Source of the DNA: Crotalaria pallida
Taxonomy: Eukaryota; Streptophyta; Magnoliopsida; Fabales; Fabaceae
Assembly (NCBI GenBank): GCA_037953625.1
Contig: CM075656.1
Coordinates: 81,797,001-81,861,000 of the forward strand
Direction: 5' to 3'
Length of the DNA: 64,000 nt
Shown: piece by piece, positions 21,623 through 34,687 of the stretch
Layout: each line of letters begins with the position of its first letter
Position numbering within the stretch: position 1 is the stretch's first letter
Made by a program: the position numbers and the translations under genes
Notes under the pieces: model-generated
What the model saw: only the letters and a program-made list of their open reading frames with translations
Database searches by the model: none
Told to the model about the DNA's origin: nothing

Positions 21623-24510
21623 TCTGAAATATCCTCTACCTATCAAATCTCATCAGATATTGAAAATCAAAGGTAAACAGAAGAGTTGTGACTTATGGAC
21701 GTTTGATTTTACTTTTTTTGAGATCCTTGAGACTAGCAGAGTCATTAAAGATCTTTCACATCCCGGCATAGTTTTATGATATTCGATTGGTGAACGATAT
21801 TGACAAGCCAATTAGTTAACCCAGCCTATTTCTTGGTGGTTAGATTTTTTGTGCCCTAGAGGTATTTGGGTACAATTAGAGAGAATAGCACTTTAAATAT
21901 TCTCTTGGAGTTTGTTCACGTGGACCCATATCATAGCTTTTCTGGTCTGCAAGATATATGAGTGAGGATATGGTCTATAATTTTATTGCAGATAACGGTT
22001 TTTCAGGTTTGTGTTCTGCACCAGAGGAGCTTAGTTTTAGATAAGGTTTTTCAGAACTAGCTAAGGTTTGATCCTAGTATCTGTGTTTTAGATAAGCTCT
22101 GCACCATTTGTTCGTATTCCTGAGGTTTATTACTTTATGCTGCAATATGATTGATTGATTGCTCACGATTTATATTGCATCTATTCAAGTTTCACATCCC
22201 TAAACATTATCTTAATTTGATGTCAACATTGATATAATGTATGTTACAGTGAAGTTATGTGCTTTCTTTTCTGTGTAAAGTTATAAAACTGTGTCAATTT
22301 GTGTGTTTACTGTGGATGAAATACACACATGGCCAAAGATTACATATATAGTAGCATATATCAGGGACATCTTGATATGATACCATACCTTTGCCTAAGC
22401 GGCTAAGCCATATATATTTTGCATGAATATTCTTTGCAGTGAGGAAGATTACATTACTTCATGCATGTCTTAGAAACAGTTTACAGAATGACATTATATA
22501 ATGTTCATATTTTATCTAATGAATGAGCTCATCAAGATTTTGTGTATATCCAAGTTCATACACAGGTATCTCAGAACTGGTCAACATACAAACTATACCC
22601 TTGTGAAGTTTTACTAATTTGTTCTGCTTTCCATTTTCTTTTCGTCATATTGTTGAATGCAATTGCAAAATCCAGGTGATATGGCGATGAATGAATTGAA
22701 AGATTGCTTAGAAAAATAGCACCTTCACATTGCCTTCAAGTTACATATGTTGATGCAGTCCATCTTGTGAAAGGCTGCACCATGCCATGTGGTTTTTAGC
22801 TTCGGTATAACTTCAGCTGGAATCCACCATGGTTTCTACCAGTCCCAACATAGAAAAAGGTCCTCAATGGAAGGTTAGCCAGCGAACCAGCTTTGTCTGT
22901 GGACCTTTAGATAATATGCATTTTGCCAAGTTTTTTAGACTGAAGTTTCTATGCAAGTAAAGTTGGAGGCTATGAAAATTGAGGTAATGATAGGTTCTTG
23001 TGTATGTTTTCAGTAATGCAGGATTTTGGTTCCCTTAGAGGATGAGGTTTTTCTTTTACAAATTCTCAATTTTGTGAAAGTCATGACTCATCAAACCAAT
23101 AGGCATAGAAGCAAGTGTTGTTTATGACTTGGATCTTGATGTATCAAAGAAAAATATTGTTGAGGAAATTAAAGACTCGGTTTGATCCTATTGCTCCTAT
23201 CGTGTTCACTCATTATTTTTTCTTGCATGTTGAAGTTTGACAAATTTATTGAGACACTAATTATTTTGTTCACTGTTTACATTTTTTAAAGAATGAGGAC
23301 CCAGTTTAGTCCATAATGTTTTTGCCCTATATCAGTTTAGTACTTATAGTTTGTAAAGGACATTTTAGTTCCTAAATATCATTGAAGTGGGTCACTTTAA
23401 TCCCTAAAGTGGATCACTTATGTTTATATTGGTACAACACAAAAACTTTAGAAGCTAACATGACTTACTCTTAAAATCTTTAGGAAATAAAATGTTCTTC
23501 ACAAACTTTAGAGATTAAATTGGTACAATGCAAAAACTTTAAAGATCAAAGTGGATTTTCACATTTTTTTTTGAACCAAAGGTGTCTTCTAGCTCCGAAT
23601 GGAAAACTAATTTCTTTTCAAATGAAGAGATCATCAAAGTGGGTATAATCTTTTTCAACCAAGTATTTTCATACAAGCCAGGAATTGAATCCTTTACGTC
23701 ATGTTTAAAAAATTTAATTATCTATTAACTATGTTATATTTTGTTAGTTTTTTTATTGGATAAGTTTATGACAACCAAATTTACCTAAGTTGTGATTATT
23801 TCAAATACCAAAACTTCGTGTTTACTCATAATAATACAAGTGCATTGTAAACGGCCAAATGGGTGTTTGAAATGATTAAAAATTGAACATTGAATTTTTT
23901 TTCTTTTTAATTCCAAGGTGTCATCAAATAAAATTTCTTTTCATACACATGATATGATGAATCGAACCTTGTAATATCATGTAATTGGATTCAAATTAAT
24001 TTTTACATTCAAAATCCATTAAAAATGAAACTCATTTGAATAAGAGTCAAGCAAATTTTGGACCTATATTTTAAGGGACACCAAACTTTGGTATTGAAAT
24101 ATGTTAAATCATTTGGATGACGTTTTTATGTTAAATTATGCGTTTCATTTAAAGACAAGAAATAAGAATGAAAAGTCAAAGACAAGTCTGGTAAAATATT
24201 GACAAATTTTTAAATTTGGACATTGGAAAAGATCATTTTGGCTAAAATCAAAGCAAATTGCTTAATATTATAAAGAAAGTCGCAGCTTTGTTATTGTTAC
24301 GATAGGCGAAAAGAAGTGGCTCAAGAGTGATAATGGTGTCGGGTGATGACAATGGATATGGTTGACATTGATGACAAATGGTTGGAGGGGGCCGGGTTCT
24401 CTTATTCCTATTTATTCAAAGATAAATTCGAATATTTGATTGTTAATGAATCAAAATTGTTATTTTGATTCTTAAAAATTTTAAAATTTTAACATGCTCA
24501 TTCATGCCTT
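21623..24510. other. intergenic between unit 2 and copy 3; one foldback-like MITE
   Basis: No protein-coding exon recognised. About 23294-23565 has inverted 'tttagtcc'/'ggacta'-type arms with 'CAAAAACTTTA' words and is probably a decayed foldback MITE. The stretch 22640-23060 is less AT-rich, but its short frames are broken. Confidence 0.35.
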
Positions 24511-25333
24511 TGCTTTAAGTCTTATTGGCATTTTCTGCACCAACTTCGGATAAATGTTGCAGGACTACTGTTCACGGGTGCATTCAAATCTGTCTATGAG
24601 ATTGTAGTGTTTTAATTGAGTTAAAGCAAGTTTTTAAATGTGAAATTTGATTGTTCAATTAATCTTTTACTTATGAAAGTAGTTAAAATGAAAGTGCAAC
24701 CAAAACAATGAATTATTCTATTTGTATAACCACATTATTCAACGTCCTATTCTTGTCGTTATTCCCGACTACAACTTCTAAGAGCTTTATAAAGTATTTT
24801 TTAAGTTCACATTTTTAAGAGAAAGAGGTATTATTTTGCATAAGATTAATTTACATGCTCTATAGATCTATAAATTATAAAAATGTTCGAAGCCAATGGA
24901 TTTTTCTAGATGAATAGAGAATTGCACGATTTCACTAGCTTACCCTTTATGCCACACAATGAATTAAGATGTCCTCATTACTCAACCAATTTCTTCTCAT
25001 CATCTTGTTAAGTGCATGACTTAGGTTACCTCTATGTTATTCATTGTCAATTTTACACATATATACACATTTTTTTCTTTGCTTGCTCACGTTCTGAAAT
25101 CAGCTGGTCATCATACTTTCTTCTTTGTTTGAATTTACAGTTTTGGTTGAAAAAGTATTGCAAGTGAGAATGTAAAATTTTAACTCTGCCTCTGTTTTAA
25201 ACTCATTATTAGACCTGTGTATCTGATATTTTGAAGAGGAAGACCGGTAGAATAACTAAATAAGACCAAGGTGAGTAAATAGATGGATTGGTATATTCTT
25301 AAAGAAATTGTTGTTTGAAATTCTACCAGATCA

Positions 25334-25509
25334 ACCCAAATGGGTTTGGCCTAGTGGAAGCATGCTAAGACCATAAGGATATTGAGAACCCATAAGACCA
25401 TAAGGTCAGATGCTCGAATCCTTGTGGAGAACATTCCTTGAGGAGGCGCCCCACCCATGTTGCTCCAGGTGCTGAGACTGTGAAGTTCCCCTCCACAATT
25501 TGAATACGT
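25334..25509 (+). mobile_element. SINE-like insertion with 17-bp target duplication
   Basis: A 176-bp insertion flanked by identical 17-mers 'GAAATTCTACCAGATCA' (25317-25333 and 25510-25526). The head is tRNA-like ('TTTGGCCTAGTGG' as box A, 'GATGCTCGAATCC' as box B). Units 1 and 2 show the empty site. There is no long poly(A) tail. It contains a small internal duplication of 'AGACCATAAGG'. Confidence 0.7.
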
Positions 25510-25875
25510 GAAATTCTACCAGATCAGTGAGCTGGAGTTTCTATATTGCTCGGTTAGCTAAATAATTAACCATATTGGTTAAATCATTCATATATCTTTT
25601 GCTCAAGTAGTTTAAGTTCTGTGTGTCAAAATAATTATTAGACCTCTGGGTAGGATTATTTAGAATAGATTATGGAGTCTACTTGGTGTATGTCCTTACT
25701 CTTGCTTATTTGAAGATGAAGACTGGTAGAATAATAAGGCTAAGGTATTATTAGGATTAGAGGTTAATTAACTGGAAGACTTTTCAAAGGGTTGTTGTTT
25801 GCAATACTTCCAAAATAGTGAGCTGGAGTCTCAATATTATGTTTGTAGATTGTGTTTGAATTTGCTTTATTTTTC

Positions 25876-26391
25876 GGCTTAATTATGTCACAAGTCCCTG
25901 AAGTTTGGAGTACTTTTGCTAGATATCCTTATTCTTTTTTTCCAATGTTTGACTCCCTGAAGTTACTTCTGAGTTTGTCATATACCCCTACTACCAATTT
26001 TGGTCAATCTTGCTGACATGTAACATCGGAATCCTGATCAGATGCAGAAGGTTAAGCACCTGGTGCCTCGTGGTCGAAGATCCTTTTTTAAAAAAAATTT
26101 AAAAAACTAAAAAAATTAATATTTTTATATTTTTAGTTAAATAAAAAAAAAAGAATTGAAGAGAGAGTTCGTCTTCGCCTGTGTGACATCACTAGACACC
26201 ACATGACAACCTCCTGCATCTGATCTGATCAGGATTCCAATATTACATGTTGGTAAAATTGGCCAGAATTAATAGTAGGGGTATATGACAAACTCAGAAG
26301 TAATTTCGGGAAGTCAGACATTGGAAAAAAAAGAATAAGGGTATTTGGCAAAAGTATCTCAAACTTCTGTGACCTGTGACATAATTAAACC
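25876..26391. mobile_element. long-TIR foldback MITE
   Basis: Ends 'GGCTTAATTATGTCACA' and '...TGTGACATAATTAAACC' are inverted, and the match continues about 190 bp into each side ('CAAGTCCCTGAAGTTTGGAG', 'ACTCCCTGAAGTTACTTCTG' and complements). Flanking 'TATTTTT' occurs on both sides but a clean target duplication is not obvious. Non-coding. It interrupts copy 3. Confidence 0.65.
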
Positions 26392-26741
26392 TATTTTTGC
26401 TATATGCTGCATTTTATTTACTTGTTGAGCTAATTTCAACTTCTCCACTTCAGTTAAAAGGGTGAAAGCTGAATGTGTATGTTATGATATCCACGTCCAC
26501 GTCATTAGCTAGGAGCCACATATACTACTCACAAAGCGTACATACCTAGACTCGTGCAACTTCATTGAATTGTCTAATGATCTTCTACAAATGGCCACTG
26601 CTATGTTTTGATGTTGTTCAAGTCATTGTTGATGAGTTTAACCCATTTTAATTTGATTCTGTATTTTATTGTAAACTACAAAAAGTACCAAAGTCTTTTT
26701 TACATTAGAAGTTTCATATCTTCTATTTCCATCTCTACCTT

Positions 26742-26745
<4 letters not shown>

Positions 26746-26773
<28 letters not shown>

Positions 26774-28490
26774 GTTGGATTCCTTGAGATGTTGTCAATG
26801 TATCTTTGCTTTTTGCCTCCGCTCCTTCTTGAGTCATTGTGTATAAATTTTTTTTTTCCCAAGATAAACAAAAATGTTTTGTGTAAAGATATCTGTGTCT
26901 AGACCAAACTGTGGCAGTAAACGAGTTTCTTCGATTCGGTTTTGCATGTCTGAATACTAACCAAGAAATTATCAAATCATGAAGAAAAATGTGTAGTTTC
27001 TTATTTATTATAGGGGCGCTTTTAATGTGGTGCCGTATACATACGACACCATGAGTGAGGCCGTATATTGACCCTTAATAATAGGTAATTTTTGGATAGA
27101 GGAATAATAGTTTCTGGTTGAGGGACAAAATAGAAAAAGTGTCTCTTTAGATAATAATAATAACTATGGCCTATGGGTTTCTTCACCTTCCTCCTCCCTT
27201 TTTCTCATCGTCTCGTCAATCATCTCTTCACGCCCATCATCATCGTCTCCCTCTTTCTTTATTTAACGATGATCAGTTTCATAGTATATGTTAACAATAA
27301 AAAAGTAACTGAGCCACCGCAGTGAAATCGCATCTGGCCACCGAAACGATCAATGAGTCCACCTACTGCAACTGCTTACATACGATGACATTTTTCGCCG
27401 CCATCAATCGTTCTGAATCTTAGGTTTAAGGATTCATTTTTTTTAATGATTTCTCATCCTCCTCTTTTTGACCTTGAGGCACTGTTACAGTACCTGAAAA
27501 TGCTTATTTGTATCTAAAGTTGAAACAAACATTAAAACCAAAATAATATACCCACGGTGCCACCCATATTAAGCATAAATAAATTTGAAGGCGACAACAA
27601 CGCCAAAAGAAAAAAGGTTTATCCTGGGTTTTAAAAGAACGATTGCAACTAACGCTACTGCAAAACAAGGAGATTTTGTGACAACATGTTGCGGTTAATG
27701 TAGCGGCGGCTGGACTTGATTACTATGTCCAATGTTGCATTGAGTGGTTATTTAGAGTAAACTGATAAAGGGATTTACAGAGGAGCAACGAAGAAGATGA
27801 GTTCATTTTGATTTTAAATTTTAATTAATTTTATTAAACGCAAAAAAAATAATAATTTAATGTGTTGGCACAATGTGATTGGTCGGGGTTACCAATTTAC
27901 CACATCATTTTGATTTTCACTGATTTTAAATAAGCACTTCTTTGCAAATGCTAATTAATACAATCAACCAGTTGGTACATTACCACGTAATGAACTCATA
28001 CTTCCAGTGTTTTAATAAAATTTTTGTCGATTAAAAAAAAATTGGTATATTTTTTCAAAAGTGCTTCTATAATTATAAATGTGACTATAAAAAGTGGTGA
28101 GTAAACAGAGGTGTTTGTCGAAAAAAAAAGTAATTAACACCATTGAAAATTAGAAATGAGGCTATAGAAGACTTTTTTCTTGTCCTTAATTAATATAAGC
28201 CACTTTTAAAGACTTTTTATTTTTCCTTAATATAAGACCCATTTTTAATTTTCAATGGCATTAATTACTTCTTTTTCACACACATTCATATTTATTCAAC
28301 ACTTTTTAGATTTCCAATAGGGGTACTTTTGAAAAGTATATCAAATATTTACATTTTCAATACTACTAATAGTATTGACTAACTTTCTTAAATGATATGA
28401 AAATTGGTCAAACAGACTTGTAAGAATGATAGGGGAGAGTATAATATTTATAAAAATATATAATGATTGCTTTTATTTTTAATAAATTAA
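26746..28490. other. intergenic, AT-rich, no gene seen
   Basis: Includes a T-run of about 28 (26743-26770) and, at 27030, a short palindromic 'GGTGCCGTATACATACGACACC'-like word (its exact arms are GGTG..CACC). From about 28090 two Stowaway-related halves face each other. No exon is recognised. Confidence 0.3.
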
Positions 28491-28492
28491 TT

Positions 28493-28690
28493 ACTCCCTC
28501 CGTCCCTAATTATAAGACATCTTTGGAAGATTTCACGTCCATTAAGAAAGTTGATTAATTTAGTTAATTGTATTGGAAATATGAACTTTTGATGTGTATT
28601 TTCAAAATTACCCCTATTAATATTATTGAGAATCTAAAAAGTGTTAAATAAATATGGGTGTTTGTGAAAAAAAGTTTTTTAATTTTCTTC
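28493..28690. mobile_element. truncated Stowaway-like MITE
   Basis: Starts 'CTCCCTCCGTCCCTAATTAT' and continues with 'GATTTCACGTCCATTAAGAA', closely matching 62775-63043 and, inverted, the inside of 61617-61889. The right end is missing. Confidence 0.65.
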
Positions 28691-29011
28691 ATATGGGTAA
28701 AAATTGTTAGCCCAAACATATTAAAATCTAGGGTGTTTTTCTTCCTGGCCCAGCCCAAATTTGGCATCAAGGCATTGAATATATCAGCCCATTCTATCAT
28801 TTTGTATTTAAACATTTTTCTTTATTCATAAATACATAAATGTATTTTTACCCGTATAAAAGTTTGCAGGCAAATGATCTGAACCCTCCATTTTGTATTT
28901 TGTTGAGATCAATGGCTTATACCCATGGCACCACCGGTGGTGCCAAATTTTTTGGCACCACATCAAACGTCGCCTTGTTATAGAGGAACAATTCTTTCGG
29001 TCTTATGTGTA

Positions 29012-29635
29012 ATACTCTCTCCGGCCTTTAGAAGAATTTTTTGGAAAAAATTACATCTATTAAAAAAGAGAATTAATGTTTTTTTCTCTCATCCTGTTCT
29101 CCAAGTATTATTACCTAGATACATTCGGATCCGACCTGGCTCGTATTATTACATAGGTACATTCGGATCCGACCCGGCTCGTGTGTCTGACTATGACAGG
29201 TGAGTCTCGTCTCAACTCATGTTGGTGTATTATTGTTATCCGATTCCCCAAATACTATCTATGTACATCCGGATCCGACCTGAGTCGTATGTTTGGCTAT
29301 TGCGGGTGAATCTCCGAACATGAAATTTCTGCATCCACAAGGAATCGAACTCGAGACCTTGCTTAAACGAGATTGAGCCGCTTACCTCTTGTCCCAACCC
29401 ATGTTGGTGAATTAATGTGTGGTATTGAAAATACAAACATTTAATATTATACTTTTTCAAAACTATTTTTATAATTATTATTGAGATTCGAAAAAGTATT
29501 AACTTAATAGAGATGTTTTTCGAGAGAAGTAATATAATTAAATGTTATTGAAAATTGGAATAAAATCTTACAAATAGGACCAATTTTTTTTTTTTTTTGC
29601 CTAAAAGGATTTTACATTTAGGACCGGAGAGAGTA
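29012..29635. mobile_element. Stowaway-like MITE carrying SINE insertions
   Basis: Terminal 'TACTCTCTCCGGCCTTT' (29012) is inverted at 29620-29635 ('AGGACCGGAGAGAGTA'). The middle has been invaded by SINE-derived sequence (about 29110-29409). 'CATCTATTAAAAAAG' on the left and 'TGTTATTGAAAATTGGAATA' on the right are the usual MITE interior. Confidence 0.6.
29228..29399 (-). mobile_element. tRNA-derived SINE, minus strand, nested in a MITE
   Basis: On the minus strand the head reads 'GGTAAGCGGCTCAATCTC' and then a box B-like 'GAGTTCGATTCC' (29341-29352 on plus). The flanking repeat CATGTTGGTG is at 29218-29227 and 29400-29409. Two further partial tails of the same SINE ('ATTCGGATCCGACC') lie just left, at about 29120 and 29160. 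Confidence 0.65.
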
Positions 29636-29639
29636 TCTT

Positions 29640-31344
29640 TATATATATATATATAGGAAATATGAAATATGAACATTCGATATATTTTTTTTCAAAAATG
29701 TTTTATGAATATTATAAAGATTTTAAAAAATGTTGAATAAATAGGAGTGTTTGTAAAAATAAATAATAATTTTTGTTGAAAATTAAAATAAAAAATATAA
29801 ATAACATCAGAATAAAATTGTCAATGGGTATTATATTAATAAACTGGAGGAGTATATAGTTTTTTATTTTTTTTTAAACGGAAGAAGTACTATATAGTTA
29901 ATATGATTTGTTTTATTTGAAACAAAACATATTTATTTTTTTAAAATAAATAATAATTTTTATTAAAATTAAAATAAAAAGTTATAAATAACATCAAAAT
30001 AAAATTGTCAAAGGTATTATATTAATAACCTGGAGGAGTATATAGTTTTTATTTTTTTAAACGGAAGAAGTACTATATAGTTAATATGTTTTGATTTATT
30101 TCAAACAAAACATATTTTTTTAATAAATGTAATTATTGCTTAAATTTTTAATATATTAATTCGTTTTTTATTAGCATATTATTTTTTTCTATAATCATTA
30201 ATTTTTCTCCCCTATTTAAGTAAACCAATAACTATTTAATAGAGAAAAATATAAAAAATAACATTTATTATATTCTTGAAATCTTTAAAAGAACAAATAA
30301 AAATGAACAATTTTTTTTTATAAAAAAAGACAAATAATAATGAATGAAGGGAGTAATATAAGTAAAAAGATTCTAAGAGAGAGGTAATATGTACTCCTTT
30401 CTATATGAAAGGAAAGAAAAAAATATAGTTTATCTTTTTTAAAATATGGGAAAAAATTAAGCAATTTTATAAAAAAAATTCCATTCCCGATACTATTTTT
30501 TCTAAACTATTCATAAAGAGTAGTTATTTCATTTCATTTTTTTTTCATTCCCACATTAGTTTTCAAAAATATCTCTATTTTTTTATAAATTTGATAAAAT
30601 TAAATACAATTAAATAATAATTTCTTTAATAAATGTAATTTTAGTTTTTTTTTTCTAATATTCTAAACGGATGAGTAGTTTCTAATTTTAGAAAATACTC
30701 TTAATAATGTACTCCTAATTAAAGGGGGAAATGGTAATGGAGAGACATAGAAGATTCTCTTTAATTGGACTTGGAATGAGATATGCAAATTGCCAAATTC
30801 AATGTCCTCTACGTAAGCTTCTTTAATTTTTTTAATTCCAAAAGTGCAATGATTCACATACAGCTCCTAGAACTAGAACTAGTACTAATTTATGGGTAGT
30901 GTCATTGTGTCAATGAGTGTGTTTAGGATATTTTTTAAACAATGCTAAAAGAGAAAATTGTTATTAGAAAAATTAAGTTTATTGTTTCTCCATATATTAA
31001 ATATTTTATTTTATTATACAAAATTATCTTTTTTACTTTTTTTCTGATTTAGAATATAAGAAAAAATTTAAAATCACGTTTATTTAGAAAATTAGTTGAT
31101 TGTATATTTAATTTTTTTAAATTTGTCAAAAAATAAAGATACTTTAGGAAAGTAGTATTAAGAATGAAACAAAAATTATATAAAATAACAATTTTCTAGG
31201 TATATTTTAGAAAAAGTAGTATTGAAAATGCTACAAAATTTTAATTTAAAAATTGTATTTATTTTTTATTATTATTTAAAAAATAAGTATTTTTTCTTAT
31301 ACTTCAAATGGAAGAGAATACTATCTTAAGTAATAGGTTTAAAT
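29640..31344. other. very AT-rich intergenic, no gene seen
   Basis: Two similar blocks around 29775-29925 and 29945-30110 ('GTATTATATTAATAA' with 'GGAGGAGTATATAGTTTTT') form an imperfect direct repeat of about 175 bp. Otherwise low complexity. The 64-codon minus frame at 30663 lacks support. Confidence 0.35.
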
Positions 31345-31843
31345 ATTCTATTGGTCCTTTATCTTATTTTAAGGTTTCAAATTGGTTCTTTATCTTTAAA
31401 AAAAATCAATTTAGTCCTCTATATTTCTAACCTTTGTAATTTCATTATTCAGCCATGAAAGTGTTAAAGTTTCACTGGAATGTACTGGTTTGGCCTAAGA
31501 TTTCTTTTTTAATCATCATAATCTACATTTTATCACCATAATTTGCAATTTTAAAACAAAAAAAAAAGGGCAAAAATGTGAGGGAAATATCACTCTAAAT
31601 AAGTGGAACGACATTGGAATTTTATTAACCAAAGTGTCAAATACGATGAAAAATGCAAATTTCAACGAGAAAATACAGATTCTGGTGACTGAAAGAAGAA
31701 ATCTATGACAAAATCAGTATATTTAGGTGAAAATTTAAAATCATTATAACGGAAGGATAAAATTGACTCTTTTTAAAAAATAAAGGACCAAATTAAAATC
31801 TAAAAATAAGATAAAGGATCTAAAATGTATTTAAGCGTAAATA
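31345..31843. mobile_element. foldback-type MITE, probable
   Basis: The left arm ('TTGGTCCTTTATCTTATTTT', 'CAATTTAGTCCTCTAT') is inverted on the right ('AAAATAAGATAAAGGATC', 'AAAGGACCAAATTAA'). The ends 'TAGGTTTAAATA' and 'TATTTAAGCGTA' are imperfectly inverted. Non-coding. Confidence 0.55.
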
Positions 31844-32479
31844 ATATCCTAAGTATATTCTTTAATCATTTTCTTTGATTTATTTTGGTACGTAGGCTTG
31901 GTTTGAAAATCATGTCAGATAATATTATTTTTTCTAACAACATTAGACGTATACGGCCTGAAATAGGTGGATGCCCTCATCAAAGCTGTTAGCTGTCCTT
32001 GGAAACTTGATTGAACAAATCAATGGGGCAGATTGATATATAGGGTATCTTTCCAATCTTTGAGATATTAGAAAAGAGTAATACGGTAGAGTGATTTTTA
32101 ATTTGATTTTTGTGAGTTGATCAATTTATTTTTTTAAAATTTTTGAAATCTTAAATTGGTTTTTGGGTGGGAAAATGTAAGTGACGTTAATTCTTAAAAT
32201 TTATAATTGTCGATCATGAATGGTAGAGATTAACGTGACTCATGTTTTGGTATTTTTGTGACTAATTTGAAATTTCAATAACATCAAAAACTAATTTGAT
32301 ATGTGTCCACAAAGTCAAGAACTAATCTGAATATTTACTTTATTAAAAAGGGTTAGAACTAATAAAACATAGAGAAAATAAATGATTAATTTGAGAGATT
32401 AAATTAATAATAAAATTGATTTTTGAGGGATTATATCGATGTCTAATTAATATCTTTAAAAAGTTATTTAAATTTATGG

Positions 32480-32780
32480 TTATGCTAAGAAATGCCTTAA
32501 GGGCATTGTTTAAGTATTTCAAAACAAGTAAGTCAATATTGGAAGCTTAAGTTCAATACTTCTCGATATATTAAATGCATAATTTTCCAAAGTAAAAATA
32601 CATCTTTTGCTGTCCACATAAGACAGCCCAGGTGGTGGCTGCAGGAACACTTAGGATTTCTCCCTCCTCCAGGTCATGGGTTCTAGTCCCAGACCACCCA
32701 TGTAAACAAAAAAAAAAATACATCTTTTGCTTACTTAAACAATGCCCTTAAGTAAGGTAGTTATTAGCATTTTATTTAAA
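32480..32780. mobile_element. MITE with a nested SINE
   Basis: Inverted ends: 'ATGCCTTAAGGGCATTGTTTAAGTA' (first 20 of these around 32493) and 'TACTTAAACAATGCCCTTAA' (32732-32751), then 'TTATTAGCAT' answering 'ATGCTAAG'. The SINE at 32612-32718 sits inside it. This is a relative of the 'gctaacaagtgcc' family. Confidence 0.6.
32612..32718 (+). mobile_element. short tRNA-derived SINE with poly(A)
   Basis: Head 'CAGGTGGTGGCTGCAGG' (box A-like) and 'GGGTTCTAGTCCC' (box B-like, 32678-32690), then an A-run. Flanked by TACATCTTTTGCT at 32599-32611 and 32719-32731. Confidence 0.7.
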
Positions 32781-32784
32781 TTTA

Positions 32785-34388
32785 AATCTCAAGTGATTAC
32801 GTAATCCCTCAAAAATCAATTTTAATTTTTAGATATGGACGACTAGTTAATATCCATTTTAATATCGATAACTAGTTAACTATGATTATACAATCATTCT
32901 TTATTTAACTTTTAAATATCATTTTAACAATGTCACAAATAAAAAAATCTTTGTGATGAAAAACTTATTGTATCATATTGAGTTTTTAAATTTTTTCGTC
33001 AAGAATAAATCCGTATTTTTACAAATTTTATATTTATATTTTTGTTTTCGGTCAACCCGACCCATCCCTATCTTAATCCGTTCCAATTTGAATCGCCCCT
33101 ATCATATTCTTTCATAATTAAGAAAGAACAAACTCAAATTCAAAAATTAACCCGATCATTGTTCAAAAACAAATGAGAAACAAATCTACTCCATCCCACA
33201 CTCACCCTACACTTTGAATGAAGCGAATTTTGGGCCAATGATTATATTATTGTGAGACTGACCCCGTGGATACAAACAACACAGCTTGGTGCCTGGCAAC
33301 CCTTATTCAATCGATCCCATCCGAGTAAGAGCCACGTAAGTTTAGATAAAATAAACAAGCTGGCCAATCATGCACTCACCACAGCTTCCACATGCAACTT
33401 GTTTACCAAAGATACCAACAAATTGGAGCTTCTATTCCATTTCCTCCTCTAACTAAAGAATCATGTATGTTATCCGCGCATAAAATTTGAAGACTAACAA
33501 ATTCCCCATTCATTGTTAGTATTTTGGATCTTGCTTTATTCATTTGTTGAACTTACTTCAATTAAAAAAAAAAAAAACAACTATATTTTGTCTCTTGAAA
33601 ATATTATAAAAATTTGTATTTTTCAATAACATTCAATATATTTACTTCTTTATAACACCTATGAACATTTGCCTGATATTTATTTACATTATTTTAACGT
33701 TGGAAACCAACTTCACCGTGGGTGGATGTCTTCTCTACTTGCTTCTCTCTATTTATTATTCCTTTTCTTTATCGGATGATCATGAGTTTTTTAAGCAAAA
33801 TTTAATTCATTAATTCGTTATATAGATATATAAAAATCATTTAAAGGACTCATATATTTTCCGCTAGCTATTGATTTAAAAAATGAAAAGGATCTAAATC
33901 TTTCATCATGTGTAACATCAACTTGCATTGTCATATAAGATGCAGTCGTTTACATTATCATTGATCGAGATGATTAGTTATATAATAGCATTATTACAAC
34001 TTTGTTATGTATATAACCAAAATCAAACAAGTTATTATTATACAATTTCTTTACTTGGAAAAGAAGTTGAGGTCGACACATTTTCTCTATCTTTTTCTTT
34101 TTTTATTATTAAAAGGAAGTTTATGCCATAGTTGCAACAATCTAGCTAGTTGCACAAAAAACATTTTTTTCGTGGTATTAGCAATCTTACGGTCTGAATT
34201 TCAATGTCATAAATGTGAATTTTAATCGAGGGTCCAAATTCAAAAAATGATTTTTTTTTTCTCGATATTTTCTAAAAAATGAGTTGCTGTATCTTTTTTA
34301 TGTGATCCAATAAAAATGAGTTACATTTTTTTTATGCCATATTAATTAAGCAATTATATAAATTATAAATTTTACCATCAGATTCCTG

Positions 34389-34425
<37 letters not shown>

Positions 34426-34687
34426 AAATTAGTATTTTAACCCCTAATATAATTTATTTAAAATACCTTCCATCAATTTTTCATTACCTAGCAAGGATAC
34501 CAAAACAAAACAAAACAAAGCCCTTCAAAAATATCCTAAGATAGCATCTAGTCTGGTCTGGCTGCGATACTCAAACAATGGTTTTGCTAAGAAAAATGTT
34601 CTGACTTGGCGTCATGTATGTAAAAATAATCACCATCAAGTGACAGCTTCATCCATTCCCACTTGCCTTTGCAAATGTCTAATTTGA
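32785..34687. other. intergenic upstream of the transporter gene, no gene seen
   Basis: AT-rich with a (TA)n tract at 34392-34422. The less AT-rich 33240-33450 has a 66-codon frame without recognisable similarity. Confidence 0.3.

Larger units (their letters stand above)
24510..26745. repeat. third, decayed copy of the F-box 3' flank without an F-box gene
   Basis: Collinear with about 5363-8170 of unit 1: 'GGATAAATGTTGCAGGACTA' near 24550, 'GTGCAACCAAAACAATGAAT' at 24694, 'GAATTTACAGTTTTGGTTG' at 25133, then the 'TTATTAGACCT' repeats and the 'TTTACATTAGAAGTTTCATAT' block near 26699. It is clearly more diverged than units 1 and 2 are from each other. The F-box coding region is absent upstream. 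Confidence 0.75.

Noticed and set aside
27026..28965. A third gene-capturing element bounded by 'GGTGCC...GGCACC' words at 27030 and 28927
   Set aside because: The inverted similarity is only a short word at each end and no host-gene homology was recognised between them.
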